This document shows positions 1 through 5,444 of a stretch of DNA of 5,444 nucleotides, one piece after another. The notes under the pieces are model-generated. The model saw only the letters and a list, made by a program, of their open reading frames with translations, made no database searches and had not been told where the DNA came from. The stretch's first letter is position 1; every line of letters starts with the position of its first letter. The DNA comes from Chloroflexota bacterium (GTDB lineage Bacteria > Chloroflexota > Dehalococcoidia > GIF9 > UBA5629), in NCBI GenBank assembly GCA_026389675.1, contig JAPLHJ010000227.1, forward strand, positions 1 to 5,444, in the 5' to 3' direction. The position numbers were made by a program, and so were the translations under genes.

Positions 1-1647
1 CCCGAAAAGGGCGTCTCGGCCCTTGAGGTTGTGATGACCACCCTGCCCGCCGGCGGCAAGTTCGGCGACGGCGAATACAGTGTTTCCTCAGGTTTGCACG
101 GCGTGGGCGCTTCGGTCGTCAGCGCGCTGTCAGCCTGGATGCGGGCCGAAGTCAGGCGCAATGGCAAAATCTGGCGGCAGGATTACAAGGTCGGCATACG
201 TCAGGACGATGTGAAAGCGGTAGGTAAGACCGACCAGACGGGCACCACGATCACTTTTATGGCCGACCCGGATATCTTCGGAGAGATCAGCTACGATTTT
301 AACTTGCTCACAGAGCGCCTGCGGGAATTGGCCTTCCTCAACAAGGGCGTGGAGATAAGCCTCAAGGACGAGCGGAATGACCGCGAGGCCACCTATTTCT
401 TCGAGGGCGGGATAGCCAGCCTGGTGCGACGCATCAACAAGAATCGCCAGGTGCTGGACAAATCCATCTATATCAGCGGCAGGGTAAACAGCACCGCCGT
501 CGAGATCGCCATACAGTACAATGATGGCTATTCGGAGAACGTTACGGCCTTTGCCAACTGCGTCAACACCAAGGAAGGCGGCACACACATGACCGGGTTC
601 CGCGCTGCGCTGACCCGCGTGCTGAACGACTACGCCCGCAAGAACAAGTACCTCAAGGATAATGACCCTAACCTATCAGGTGAAGATATCCGCGACGGCT
701 TGACCGCCGTAATCAGCGTCAAGGTGGGGTCTCCCCAATTTGAAGGCCAGACCAAGGCCAAGCTGGGGAACCCGGAAGTGAAAGGACAGGTAGAGTCGGT
801 GGCCAGCGACGGGCTGAACGAGTACCTGGAAAAGCACCCAGACGAGGGCAAATCGATAATCGACAAGTGCCTACTGGCAGCCAAGGCCCGTGAGGCAGCG
901 CGCAAGGCGCGCGACCTCATCCTCAAAAAGACGGGGCTTGAGTTCGGCACGCTGCCAGGCAAGCTTGCCGACTGCGCCAGCAACAACCCGAAGGACTGCG
1001 AACTTTACATAGTGGAAGGCGATTCCGCAGGCGGTTCAGCCAAGCAGGGGCGCGACCGCAATTTCCAGGCCATCCTGCCCCTCAAAGGTAAAATACTCAA
1101 CGTGGAGAAAGCGGCCAAGGACAAGATATTTGACCACGACGAGATCAGGGCGCTGATCACTGCACTGGGCACCGGCATCAGCGAGGCCTACGACTATTCC
1201 AAGCTGCGCTACCACCAGATAATCATCATGACTGATGCTGATGTGGACGGCGCGCATATCCGCACCCTTCTGCTGACATTCTTTTACCGGAACATGGCCG
1301 ACCTGATACAAAACGGCCATCTCTTCATCGCCCAACCTCCTCTCTACAGGTTGTCAGCCGGCAAACAACAGCACTGGGTCTATTCCGACGCTGAGAAGGA
1401 TGCCAAGATGGCCGGTATGAAGAACAGCAAGGTGGAAATCCAGCGCTATAAAGGTCTCGGTGAGATGAGTCCCGCACAACTCTGGGATACTACCATGAAT
1501 CCCGCTACCCGTACACTTTTAAAAGTGCAGGTCGACGACGCTATGAAAGCCGATGAGATATTCCATATATTGATGGGCAGCGATGTCCCGCCGCGCAAAT
1601 CCTTTATCCAGGCACATGCCCGCAGCGTCAAGAACCTGGATATTTAG
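1..1647 (+). CDS. gyrB: DNA gyrase subunit B, 5'-truncated by the window edge
   Basis: GyrB is the ATPase and TOPRIM subunit of the A2B2 DNA gyrase, which introduces negative supercoils ahead of replication forks. The frame is open from base 1 and gives 548 residues ending at TAG 1645-1647. Compared with the usual ~640 residues, roughly 85-90 N-terminal residues are missing, including the catalytic Glu and the first ATP-binding motifs of the GHKL domain. What remains starts in the ATP-lid region, with AGGKFGDGEYSVSSGLHGVG at residues 17-36. The transducer-domain QTKAK motif follows, with its ATP-contacting lysine at residue 252. The TOPRIM domain has EGDSAGGSA starting at Glu339 and DADVDGAH with Asp412/414/416, the metal-binding acidic residues. 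QRYKGLGEM and the C-terminal HARSVKNLDI tail are intact, and QRYKGLGEM favours GyrB over ParE. The GTG at 31 and ATG at 34 lie inside the conserved domain and are not the real start. The gene is convergent with nadD. Confidence 0.97.
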   Translation, partial: PEKGVSALEVVMTTLPAGGKFGDGEYSVSSGLHGVGASVVSALSAWMRAEVRRNGKIWRQDYKVGIRQDDVKAVGKTDQTGTTITFMADPDIFGEISYDFNLLTERLRELAFLNKGVEISLKDERNDREATYFFEGGIASLVRRINKNRQVLDKSIYISGRVNSTAVEIAIQYNDGYSENVTAFANCVNTKEGGTHMTGFRAALTRVLNDYARKNKYLKDNDPNLSGEDIRDGLTAVISVKVGSPQFEGQTKAKLGNPEVKGQVESVASDGLNEYLEKHPDEGKSIIDKCLLAAKAREAARKARDLILKKTGLEFGTLPGKLADCASNNPKDCELYIVEGDSAGGSAKQGRDRNFQAILPLKGKILNVEKAAKDKIFDHDEIRALITALGTGISEAYDYSKLRYHQIIIMTDADVDGAHIRTLLLTFFYRNMADLIQNGHLFIAQPPLYRLSAGKQQHWVYSDAEKDAKMAGMKNSKVEIQRYKGLGEMSPAQLWDTTMNPATRTLLKVQVDDAMKADEIFHILMGSDVPPRKSFIQAHARSVKNLDI

Positions 1648-1678
1648 CGGCGCTCCGCATCAGAAATCTTACCCGATA

Positions 1679-2281
1679 TCAGGCTATATACAATTTGTGC
1701 CGGTTAATATATTCGCCGACAGCGTCGGGCACCAGGTAGCGCACCGATTGCCCGCCCGCAACTCTCTGCCTGATACCGGTTGAACTAACCCCCAGATAAG
1801 GTTCATCCAGGACCATTATCCTTTCACTAATGCCAGGCATAGACTTTTCCAACTTCGTTATATCGGGAGCCTGGAAGCCCGGACGGGGAAAGGCTACAAC
1901 TGTGGCCATCCTGGAGATACGGTAAGGGGCCTTCCAGGCCGTCAGTTCGGCCATGCTATCCCAGCCCAAAAGCAGGAACAGTTGCGTATCGTAGCCAAGC
2001 TCACCCCACAGTTGTTCAAGCGTATCGACCGTATAGGTCGGGCCGGGACGTTCTACCTCGATAAGCGAAAGGCTGAAGGCTGGGTTTGACGATATGGCCA
2101 GCTTTACCATCGCCACCCTGTGCTCCGCGCCGCCAACCATATGTTCCGATTTCATCCAGGGGTTACCTGCCGGTATGAAGATCACCCGGTCGAGCGCAAG
2201 ACGGGTCCTGGCTTCCTCGGCAACGATAAGGTGCGCCACATGGATGGGGTCAAAGGTGCCGCCCATAATCCCGACTTTCAT
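1679..2281 (-). CDS. nadD: Nicotinate-nucleotide adenylyltransferase
   Basis: NadD is the cytoplasmic enzyme that transfers AMP from ATP to nicotinate mononucleotide, giving deamido-NAD in NAD biosynthesis. The 200-residue protein opens with MKVGIMGGTFDPIHVAHL, which carries the nucleotidyltransferase GGTFDPIHxxH motif (His14 and His17). It ends with the family SSTxIR motif (SSTGIR, residues 166-171) followed by VPDAVGEYI. An upstream in-frame start would add 27 basic residues that overlap obgE and match nothing in the family, so I place the start at the ATG 2281-2279, where the Rossmann strand begins. That ATG lies one base after the obgE stop (TGA, T, ATG), and no separate Shine-Dalgarno site is evident, so translation is probably coupled to obgE. 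The usual substrate-loop PPHK is replaced by NPWMK (residues 40-44), and the GADxL loop reads GWDSM. Length is normal for NadD. Confidence 0.95.
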   Translation of the reverse strand: MKVGIMGGTFDPIHVAHLIVAEEARTRLALDRVIFIPAGNPWMKSEHMVGGAEHRVAMVKLAISSNPAFSLSLIEVERPGPTYTVDTLEQLWGELGYDTQLFLLLGWDSMAELTAWKAPYRISRMATVVAFPRPGFQAPDITKLEKSMPGISERIMVLDEPYLGVSSTGIRQRVAGGQSVRYLVPDAVGEYINRHKLYIA

Positions 2282-2282
2282 A

Positions 2283-3344
2283 TCAATCGCGCAGGTCCAC
2301 CGGCTTCGGCCTGAAAACCATCTCCGGACCCATCTCCACAATCGATCTTTTTTTATGTTCACTTACAAGTTTATGTACAGCCGAGATCAGCTCAGAAACT
2401 CCCGTATTCAGCGCCGCGGAAATCTCATAAACCGGTAAACCCGTCTCTTCCAGCTTTTCTTTTACCGCAGCAAGCTCTACGGCGTCTTCAATCAGGTCTG
2501 TCTTATTAATTGCGATTATGCTGCTTTTCTCCGCCAGTTGCAGGTCAAATGCCTTTATTTCTTCCTTCAAACGGGCAAATTCCTCAACTATGCCGGGCGA
2601 GACTGCATCCAGCAGGTAAACCAGCACTGCCGCTCTTTCAGCATGGACCAGGAAGCTGTTGCCAAAACCCTTTCCCTGTCCCGACCCTTTAACTATAGCT
2701 GGCAGCTCTGCCCAGATGTATTTTTGTACGCCATCATCCACAACACCAAGAACAGGATACTTTGTTGTAAAGGGATAATCTGCAATCTGCGGACGGGCTG
2801 CAGACACGGCTGATAACAGTGTAGACTTGCCGCTGTTGGGATATCCCATGATGCAAACATCCGTTATCAGTTTCATCCTTAATGTTATGTCAAACTGTTC
2901 GCCTTCCTCACCTGGCTGGAATATCTCTGGAGCTTTACGGGTTGCAGTGGCATAATGCACATTGCCTTTTCCACCCCTTCCACCTTTCGCCACCTGCAAC
3001 TTTTTCCCCTTGCCCTGCAGGTCCGCCACCAGTTGTTCCTCCCCGTCCTTCTTTACATAAGCCGCGGTCCCTACCGGCACTTTTATCAAAAGGTCTACCC
3101 CGTTAATGCCATGTTTCTTGTTAGTACCACCTTTTTCCCCGTTGCCGGCTTTAAAGATAAGCCTGTGTTTATATGCTGCAAGGTCCTGCATATCTGCGTC
3201 GGCGACCAGGTATATATCACCCCCCTTGCCTCCATCGCCACCATCCGGTCCTCCGAAGGGCAAGAACTTCTCACGCCTGAAACTGGCAAGCCCATTGCCT
3301 CCGTTACCGGCCCTTACCTTTATTTCTACATTATCAACAAACAT
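2283..3344 (-). CDS. obgE: Obg-family GTPase without the C-terminal OCT domain
   Basis: Obg (CgtA) is a ribosome-associated GTPase involved in large-subunit assembly and stringent or growth control. This one has 353 residues. Residues 1-160 form the glycine-rich Obg fold, with FVDNVEIKVRAGNGGNG at the start and the GGPDGGDGGKGGD run at 31-43. The G domain follows: G1 GYPNSGKST (167-175), G2 DYPFTTKYP (189-197), G4 NKTD (280-283) and G5 SAA (309-311). The G3 position, normally DxPG, reads ELPA (213-216), and the following switch II is divergent (IVKGSGQGKGFGNSFLVH). The protein stops at VFRPKPVDLRD, where the OCT domain would begin in longer homologues of about 420 residues; many Obg proteins naturally lack OCT. 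The start ATG at 3344-3342 fits the family N-terminus exactly, but no clear ribosome binding site precedes it. It lies downstream of dnaA and is coupled to nadD. Confidence 0.95.
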   Translation of the reverse strand: MFVDNVEIKVRAGNGGNGLASFRREKFLPFGGPDGGDGGKGGDIYLVADADMQDLAAYKHRLIFKAGNGEKGGTNKKHGINGVDLLIKVPVGTAAYVKKDGEEQLVADLQGKGKKLQVAKGGRGGKGNVHYATATRKAPEIFQPGEEGEQFDITLRMKLITDVCIMGYPNSGKSTLLSAVSAARPQIADYPFTTKYPVLGVVDDGVQKYIWAELPAIVKGSGQGKGFGNSFLVHAERAAVLVYLLDAVSPGIVEEFARLKEEIKAFDLQLAEKSSIIAINKTDLIEDAVELAAVKEKLEETGLPVYEISAALNTGVSELISAVHKLVSEHKKRSIVEMGPEMVFRPKPVDLRD

Positions 3345-3535
3345 ATTTTATTTAACTATCTATAAATCTATATCTTTTGAATAGTGATATCATCATACTA
3401 ATTATAAGCTGGTTGATGATGTGGATGATAGTTGTGGCGAGTACGATACCTGATTTTATACGTATTGGAGGATGTTTAAAGAGGGGAAGGAGTTATCAAC
3501 AATGAGACGGGATTTTTGCACAAATTATCAGGCGC
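3331..3535. other. Candidate replication origin (oriC) in the dnaA-obgE spacer
   Basis: This spacer holds several 9-mers close to the DnaA box TTATCCACA. TTATCAACA occurs twice (3331-3339, inside the start of obgE, and 3493-3501); each is an 8/9 match. TGTGGATGA at 3420-3428 is an 8/9 match in reverse orientation. TTTTGCACA at 3514-3522 and TGTGGCGAG at 3433-3441 are weaker (7/9 and 6/9). The stretch from 3341 to 3408 has 12 G/C bases in 68, about 18%, far below the flanking genes, and could be the unwinding element. A location just downstream of dnaA is where the unwinding part of the origin lies in several bacteria such as Bacillus. That the boxes are functional is inference, and short 9-mers at 8/9 can occur by chance. 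Confidence 0.5.
3401..3406 (-). promoter_or_regulatory. Possible -10 box for obgE-nadD
   Basis: On the minus strand this reads TATAAT, a perfect -10 hexamer about 60 bases upstream of the obgE start, which would give a leader of roughly 50 bases. No hexamer resembling TTGACA lies at the proper distance, and there is no TG extension. The surrounding sequence is very AT-rich, so a chance match is quite possible. If it is real, obgE and nadD would have their own promoter inside the putative origin, in addition to any readthrough from dnaA. Confidence 0.3.
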
Positions 3536-4897
3536 TTAATTTGATCCGCGAGATTTTAACAGCGACCGGATATCTTCAATGGATTTGCTGAGCCGAGAGT
3601 CCGTGGAAATAGCCGCCGTGATTTTTTCGCAACCGTGGATGACCGTTGAATGGTCCCTGTTACCGAGTATTTTGCCTATCTGTGACAGGTTTGTATGATT
3701 TTGCTGGCGCAGCAGGTACATAACAACATGGCGCGCCCGTGAAGTTTCCCGGTCCCTTTTCTTACCCGTTATGTCATCAGGTGACAGGGAATAGTAGTCC
3801 GCTACTGCGTTGATGATTTGATTGGCCGGGAAATAACCGCTGGTCTGTTTGGACACGGAAATCATATCGTTAAGCAACTTTCGGGCAGTGCTGAGGTCCA
3901 TAGGTGAACTGTCCAACCGCGCATAGGAGGCCAGCCGTATGAGCGCGCCCTCAAGTTCCCTGACATTGCTGTGAAAACCGGTTGCCAGGAAGTTGAGGAT
4001 GGATGAGTCGAAGCTGGCTTTCAACAGCCGCGATTTCGACTCGAGAATAGCCAGCCTTGTTTTATGGTCAGGGGCATACATGTCGGCTACCAGTCCGCCT
4101 TCCAGCCGGGAACGCAGGTGGACCTTGAGTGATTCGATATCTTTGGGAGGGCGGTCGCACGATATGACAACCTGACGGTTATCTTCCAGGAAGTCGTTGA
4201 TTATGTGTAAAAAACTCTCCTGGGTCTGCATCTTGCCGCTGAAAAACTGGATATCATCCAGCAATAAGACACAGGCCTCGTTGAATTTACCGCGGAATTC
4301 CTCATTTTTGTTATTGCGGATAGACATAACGAACTCGTTGGTGAACTGCTCGGCACTCATGTAAATGGCGCATATTTCACGTGCCGCCAGCTCCTGGCCG
4401 ATAGCGTGCAGCAGGTGGGTCTTGCCGATGCCGGTGCCGCCGTAAATGAAAAGAGGGTTAAATAACTCGCCGGGATTTCCCGAGATCTCCACCGCGGCCG
4501 TATAGGCGAGGCGGTTGCATTCACCTGAGACGAAAGTATTGAAAGTGTACCGGGAGTTCAGGGAGCTGCTTTTTCCCGACGGTTTTCGCATTTTCAGGCT
4601 GACGCCGCCGTCGGCGACCGGCAAAGGTTTTGACGCTGATACAGAAGAAGCGGACGCAAGTACCTGGAACGCGACCTCGATGTTCTGCCCGGTGATAGAG
4701 CAAAGTATCCTGCAGACCGTGGAAAGCAGCCGGCTCTTCAGCCATTCGGCGATGAAAGCGGTAGGAACAGCAACGGTGAAAACACCTTTAAGATAGGCTA
4801 TTCCCCGCGAATCCCTCAGCCAGGTGTCATAATTGGCTTTACTAACCTGGAGTTGCAGCTCACCCAGAGCCGCCTCCCATATCTTATCAGCTTGCAT
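3536..4897 (-). CDS. dnaA: Chromosomal replication initiator protein DnaA
   Basis: DnaA is the AAA+ ATPase that binds DnaA boxes at oriC, opens the duplex and loads the helicase. I start it at the ATG 4897-4895, giving 453 residues beginning MQADKIWEAALGELQ, the usual domain I start. A frame-compatible ATG at 4948 adds 17 residues unlike the family and would place a perfect -10 box inside the coding region. Numbered from the shorter start: domain I 1-80; a poorly conserved, serine-rich domain II linker at about 80-113; AAA+ domain III with Walker A GGTGIGKT (153-160), Walker B LLLDDIQFF (211-219), sensor 1 VVISCDRPPKD (243-253), arginine-finger region LRSRLEGGL (261-269) and sensor 2 NVRELEGAL (311-319). 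DNA-binding domain IV has the basic loop GKKRDRETSRARHVVMYL from 378 and the signature GNRDHSTVIHG (412-422). The arginine-finger loop lacks the common FEWG form, but the arginines remain. Length is normal. No dnaN follows; obgE does. Confidence 0.97.
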   Translation of the reverse strand: MQADKIWEAALGELQLQVSKANYDTWLRDSRGIAYLKGVFTVAVPTAFIAEWLKSRLLSTVCRILCSITGQNIEVAFQVLASASSVSASKPLPVADGGVSLKMRKPSGKSSSLNSRYTFNTFVSGECNRLAYTAAVEISGNPGELFNPLFIYGGTGIGKTHLLHAIGQELAAREICAIYMSAEQFTNEFVMSIRNNKNEEFRGKFNEACVLLLDDIQFFSGKMQTQESFLHIINDFLEDNRQVVISCDRPPKDIESLKVHLRSRLEGGLVADMYAPDHKTRLAILESKSRLLKASFDSSILNFLATGFHSNVRELEGALIRLASYARLDSSPMDLSTARKLLNDMISVSKQTSGYFPANQIINAVADYYSLSPDDITGKKRDRETSRARHVVMYLLRQQNHTNLSQIGKILGNRDHSTVIHGCEKITAAISTDSRLSKSIEDIRSLLKSRGSN

Positions 4898-4912
4898 TTG
4901 CCTCTTATCCGT

Positions 4913-4940
4913 ATTATATTTTGTCGGCAGGTACCGTAAA
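4913..4940 (-). promoter_or_regulatory. dnaA promoter (-35 TTTACG, -10 TATAAT)
   Basis: On the minus strand, TTTACG (4940-4935, 4/6 to TTGACA) is followed after 16 bases by a perfect TATAAT (4918-4913). The expected start of transcription is about 4905-4907, only some 8-10 bases before the ATG at 4897. The short leader contains AAGAGG three bases from the ATG, a partial and closely spaced Shine-Dalgarno site. A 7/9 DnaA-box-like 9-mer, TTATCCGTA (+ strand 4905-4913), overlaps the start point, where bound DnaA could repress its own gene; that is speculative. The promoter position supports the 4897 start over 4948. Confidence 0.6.
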
Positions 4941-4972
4941 AAGGGCAAAAACTTCCCCCATAGGAACGAAAA

Positions 4973-5059
4973 ATGCCGACTTTTAGTTTAGGTTGCTTAA
5001 AAAAATCGGTCGCTGGGAACGTCTACCCGGTTTACCGTGGTACCCCTCCCGAAACATAG
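4973..5059 (+). CDS. Possible small ORF, 28 residues, unknown function
   Basis: An ATG at 4973 follows AGGA (4962-4965) with a 7-base gap, a reasonable ribosome binding site, and the frame runs 28 codons to TAG at 5057-5059. The peptide begins MPTFSLGCLKKSVAGNV and ends VYRGTPPET. I recognise no family and see no signal peptide or membrane segment. A weak rightward promoter is possible just upstream (TTGCAT 4892-4897, 17-base spacer, TATATT 4915-4920), overlapping the dnaA promoter. The ORF covers one arm of the inverted repeat in this spacer, so the conserved element here might be RNA or DNA rather than protein. An ORF of this size can arise by chance. Confidence 0.2.
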   Translation: MPTFSLGCLKKSVAGNVYPVYRGTPPET

Positions 5060-5073
5060 ATAGATTACCACGG
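5035..5073. repeat. 8-bp perfect inverted repeat in the dnaA-fmt spacer
   Basis: CCGTGGTA (5035-5042) and TACCACGG (5066-5073) are exact reverse complements separated by 23 bases. The left arm runs into ACCCC and the right arm into GGGGGT, so a shifted alternative pairing is also possible. A second small dyad, GGTCT-TC-AGACC (5075-5086), follows directly. The pair could be a two-half-site operator for a regulator acting on dnaA or fmt, or a hairpin in a transcript entering fmt from upstream. No uridine run follows on the + strand, so it is not an intrinsic terminator in that direction. Confidence 0.45.
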
Positions 5074-5100
5074 GGGTCTTCAGACCTGTCAATGGTTATT

Positions 5101-5128
5101 TTGACATAACGGCGAAAAACTTTAGTAC
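5101..5128 (+). promoter_or_regulatory. Possible fmt promoter with a perfect -35 box
   Basis: TTGACA (5101-5106) is an exact -35 hexamer. After a 16-base spacer comes TAGTAC (5123-5128), only 3/6 to TATAAT; a better-looking TGATAGTAT (5129-5137) is too far away and would start transcription at or past the ATG. With the first choice, transcription would start near 5135, about six bases before the fmt ATG, giving a nearly leaderless message. The absence of any Shine-Dalgarno sequence before the ATG agrees with that. Confidence 0.35.
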
Positions 5129-5140
5129 TGATAGTATACG

Positions 5141-5444
5141 ATGATAACCGTATTTATGGGCTCCCCCGATTTTGCACTGCCAGCCTTGCAATCACTTATG
5201 GCAAACCAGTATGACATAAGGGCTGTTTATACGCAGCCGGACAAACGCACGGGACGGGGCCGGCAGGTTATGGCCTGCCCGGTCAAGCGCTTTGCCGTAG
5301 CGCAGGGTATGCGGGTCATCCAGCCGGGGTCGTTTAAAGACCCCGTGGAGATCGAGTTGCTGGCCTCGTTGAAGCCGGACATAATCATTGTGGCAGCTTA
5401 CGGCCGGATATTGCCCGCTGCGGTGCTGGAGATCCCGCGATATA
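5141..5444 (+). CDS. fmt: Methionyl-tRNA formyltransferase, 3'-truncated by the window edge
   Basis: Fmt transfers a formyl group from 10-formyltetrahydrofolate to methionyl-tRNA(fMet), making the initiator tRNA for bacterial translation. The frame from ATG 5141 stays open to the window end and gives 101 complete codons, about a third of the usual ~310 residues. The N-terminus MITVFMGSPDFALPAL matches the family start (typically RIVFMGTPDFAVP), and VYTQPDKRTGRGRQV followed by CPVK is the conserved loop after the second strand. PDIIIVAAYGRILPAAVLEIP matches the strand leading into the formyl-folate site. The catalytic Asn-His-Asp residues and the C-terminal tRNA-binding domain lie beyond the window. 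A second ATG at codon 6 is inside the first strand, so 5141 is preferred. No ribosome binding site is visible. The gene is divergent from dnaA. Confidence 0.95.
   Translation, partial: MITVFMGSPDFALPALQSLMANQYDIRAVYTQPDKRTGRGRQVMACPVKRFAVAQGMRVIQPGSFKDPVEIELLASLKPDIIIVAAYGRILPAAVLEIPRY

Noticed and set aside
130..588. Long open frame antisense to gyrB (and similar antisense frames at 630-986 and 1036-1335)
   Set aside because: They are shadows of the conserved gyrB frame, with no family features of their own.
1648..1678. Possible bidirectional terminator between convergent gyrB and nadD (GCGG-CGCT-CCGC at 1647-1658)
   Set aside because: The stem is only four base pairs and no uridine run follows in either direction, so it does not qualify as an intrinsic terminator.
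2282..2362. 27-residue N-terminal extension of NadD from an upstream ATG
   Set aside because: It overlaps the end of obgE in another frame, is unlike any NadD N-terminus, and the family start coincides with the ATG at 2281.
3404..3420. DnaA-trio repeats beside the box at 3420-3428
   Set aside because: Read 3' to 5', the triplets fit the (G/A)A(T/A) pattern only for one or two units and then break, which is no better than chance in AT-rich DNA.
3502..3591. 29-codon + strand ORF with AAGGAG upstream (3487-3492)
   Set aside because: It runs antisense into the conserved end of dnaA, its upstream region is explained by the DnaA-box-like sequence, and the peptide resembles nothing I know.
4999..5037. 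Possible minus-strand terminator (CGGT...ACCG followed by ATTTTTTT)
   Set aside because: The stem is four base pairs with a long, mostly unpaired interior, so the uridine run (4999-5007) alone is not convincing evidence.
5005..5042. Purine-riboswitch-like string (ATCGG...GTCTACC) on the + strand
   Set aside because: The central CTACC-like match is suggestive, but the sequence upstream cannot form the P2 helix and no P1 closing helix is present.
5015..5075. T-box-like GGGGTACCACGG on the minus strand upstream of dnaA
   Set aside because: The invariant TGGN bulge is missing, no specifier loop is evident, and dnaA is not a plausible T-box target.

Overview
This window looks like the chromosomal dnaA neighbourhood of a bacterium, most likely a member of the Chloroflexota, class Dehalococcoidia. 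That assignment rests on the protein sequences and on the gene set dnaA-obg-nadD next to gyrB, which I recall from Dehalococcoides; I could not run a search. The coding sequence is moderately GC-rich, while the spacer between dnaA and obgE is strikingly AT-rich.

Layout from left to right: (1) bases 1-1647, + strand, gyrB for DNA gyrase subunit B, missing its first roughly 85-90 codons at the window edge; (2) 1679-2281, - strand, nadD for nicotinate-nucleotide adenylyltransferase, convergent with gyrB across 31 bp; (3) 2283-3344, - strand, obgE for the Obg GTPase, one base upstream of nadD; (4) 3345-3535, a 191-bp AT-rich spacer with several DnaA-box-like 9-mers, my candidate for the replication origin; (5) 3536-4897, - strand, dnaA for the replication initiator; (6) 4898-5140, a divergent promoter region holding a perfect -10 box for dnaA, an 8-bp inverted repeat, a possible 28-residue small ORF and a promoter-like element for fmt; (7) 5141-5444, + strand, the first 101 codons of fmt for methionyl-tRNA formyltransferase, cut by the window edge.

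The genes are housekeeping functions centred on replication (DnaA, GyrB), ribosome assembly and growth control (Obg), NAD synthesis (NadD) and translation initiation (Fmt). obgE and nadD are almost certainly cotranscribed and translationally coupled. dnaA and fmt are divergent, and both appear to have promoters very close to their start codons, which would give very short leaders.

No mobile element, CRISPR array, rRNA, tRNA or defence system is visible. The points most worth a second look are the candidate oriC, an Obg protein whose G3 (switch II) motif is altered and whose C-terminal OCT domain is absent, and the structured dnaA/fmt spacer. I do not see a clear undescribed system here.
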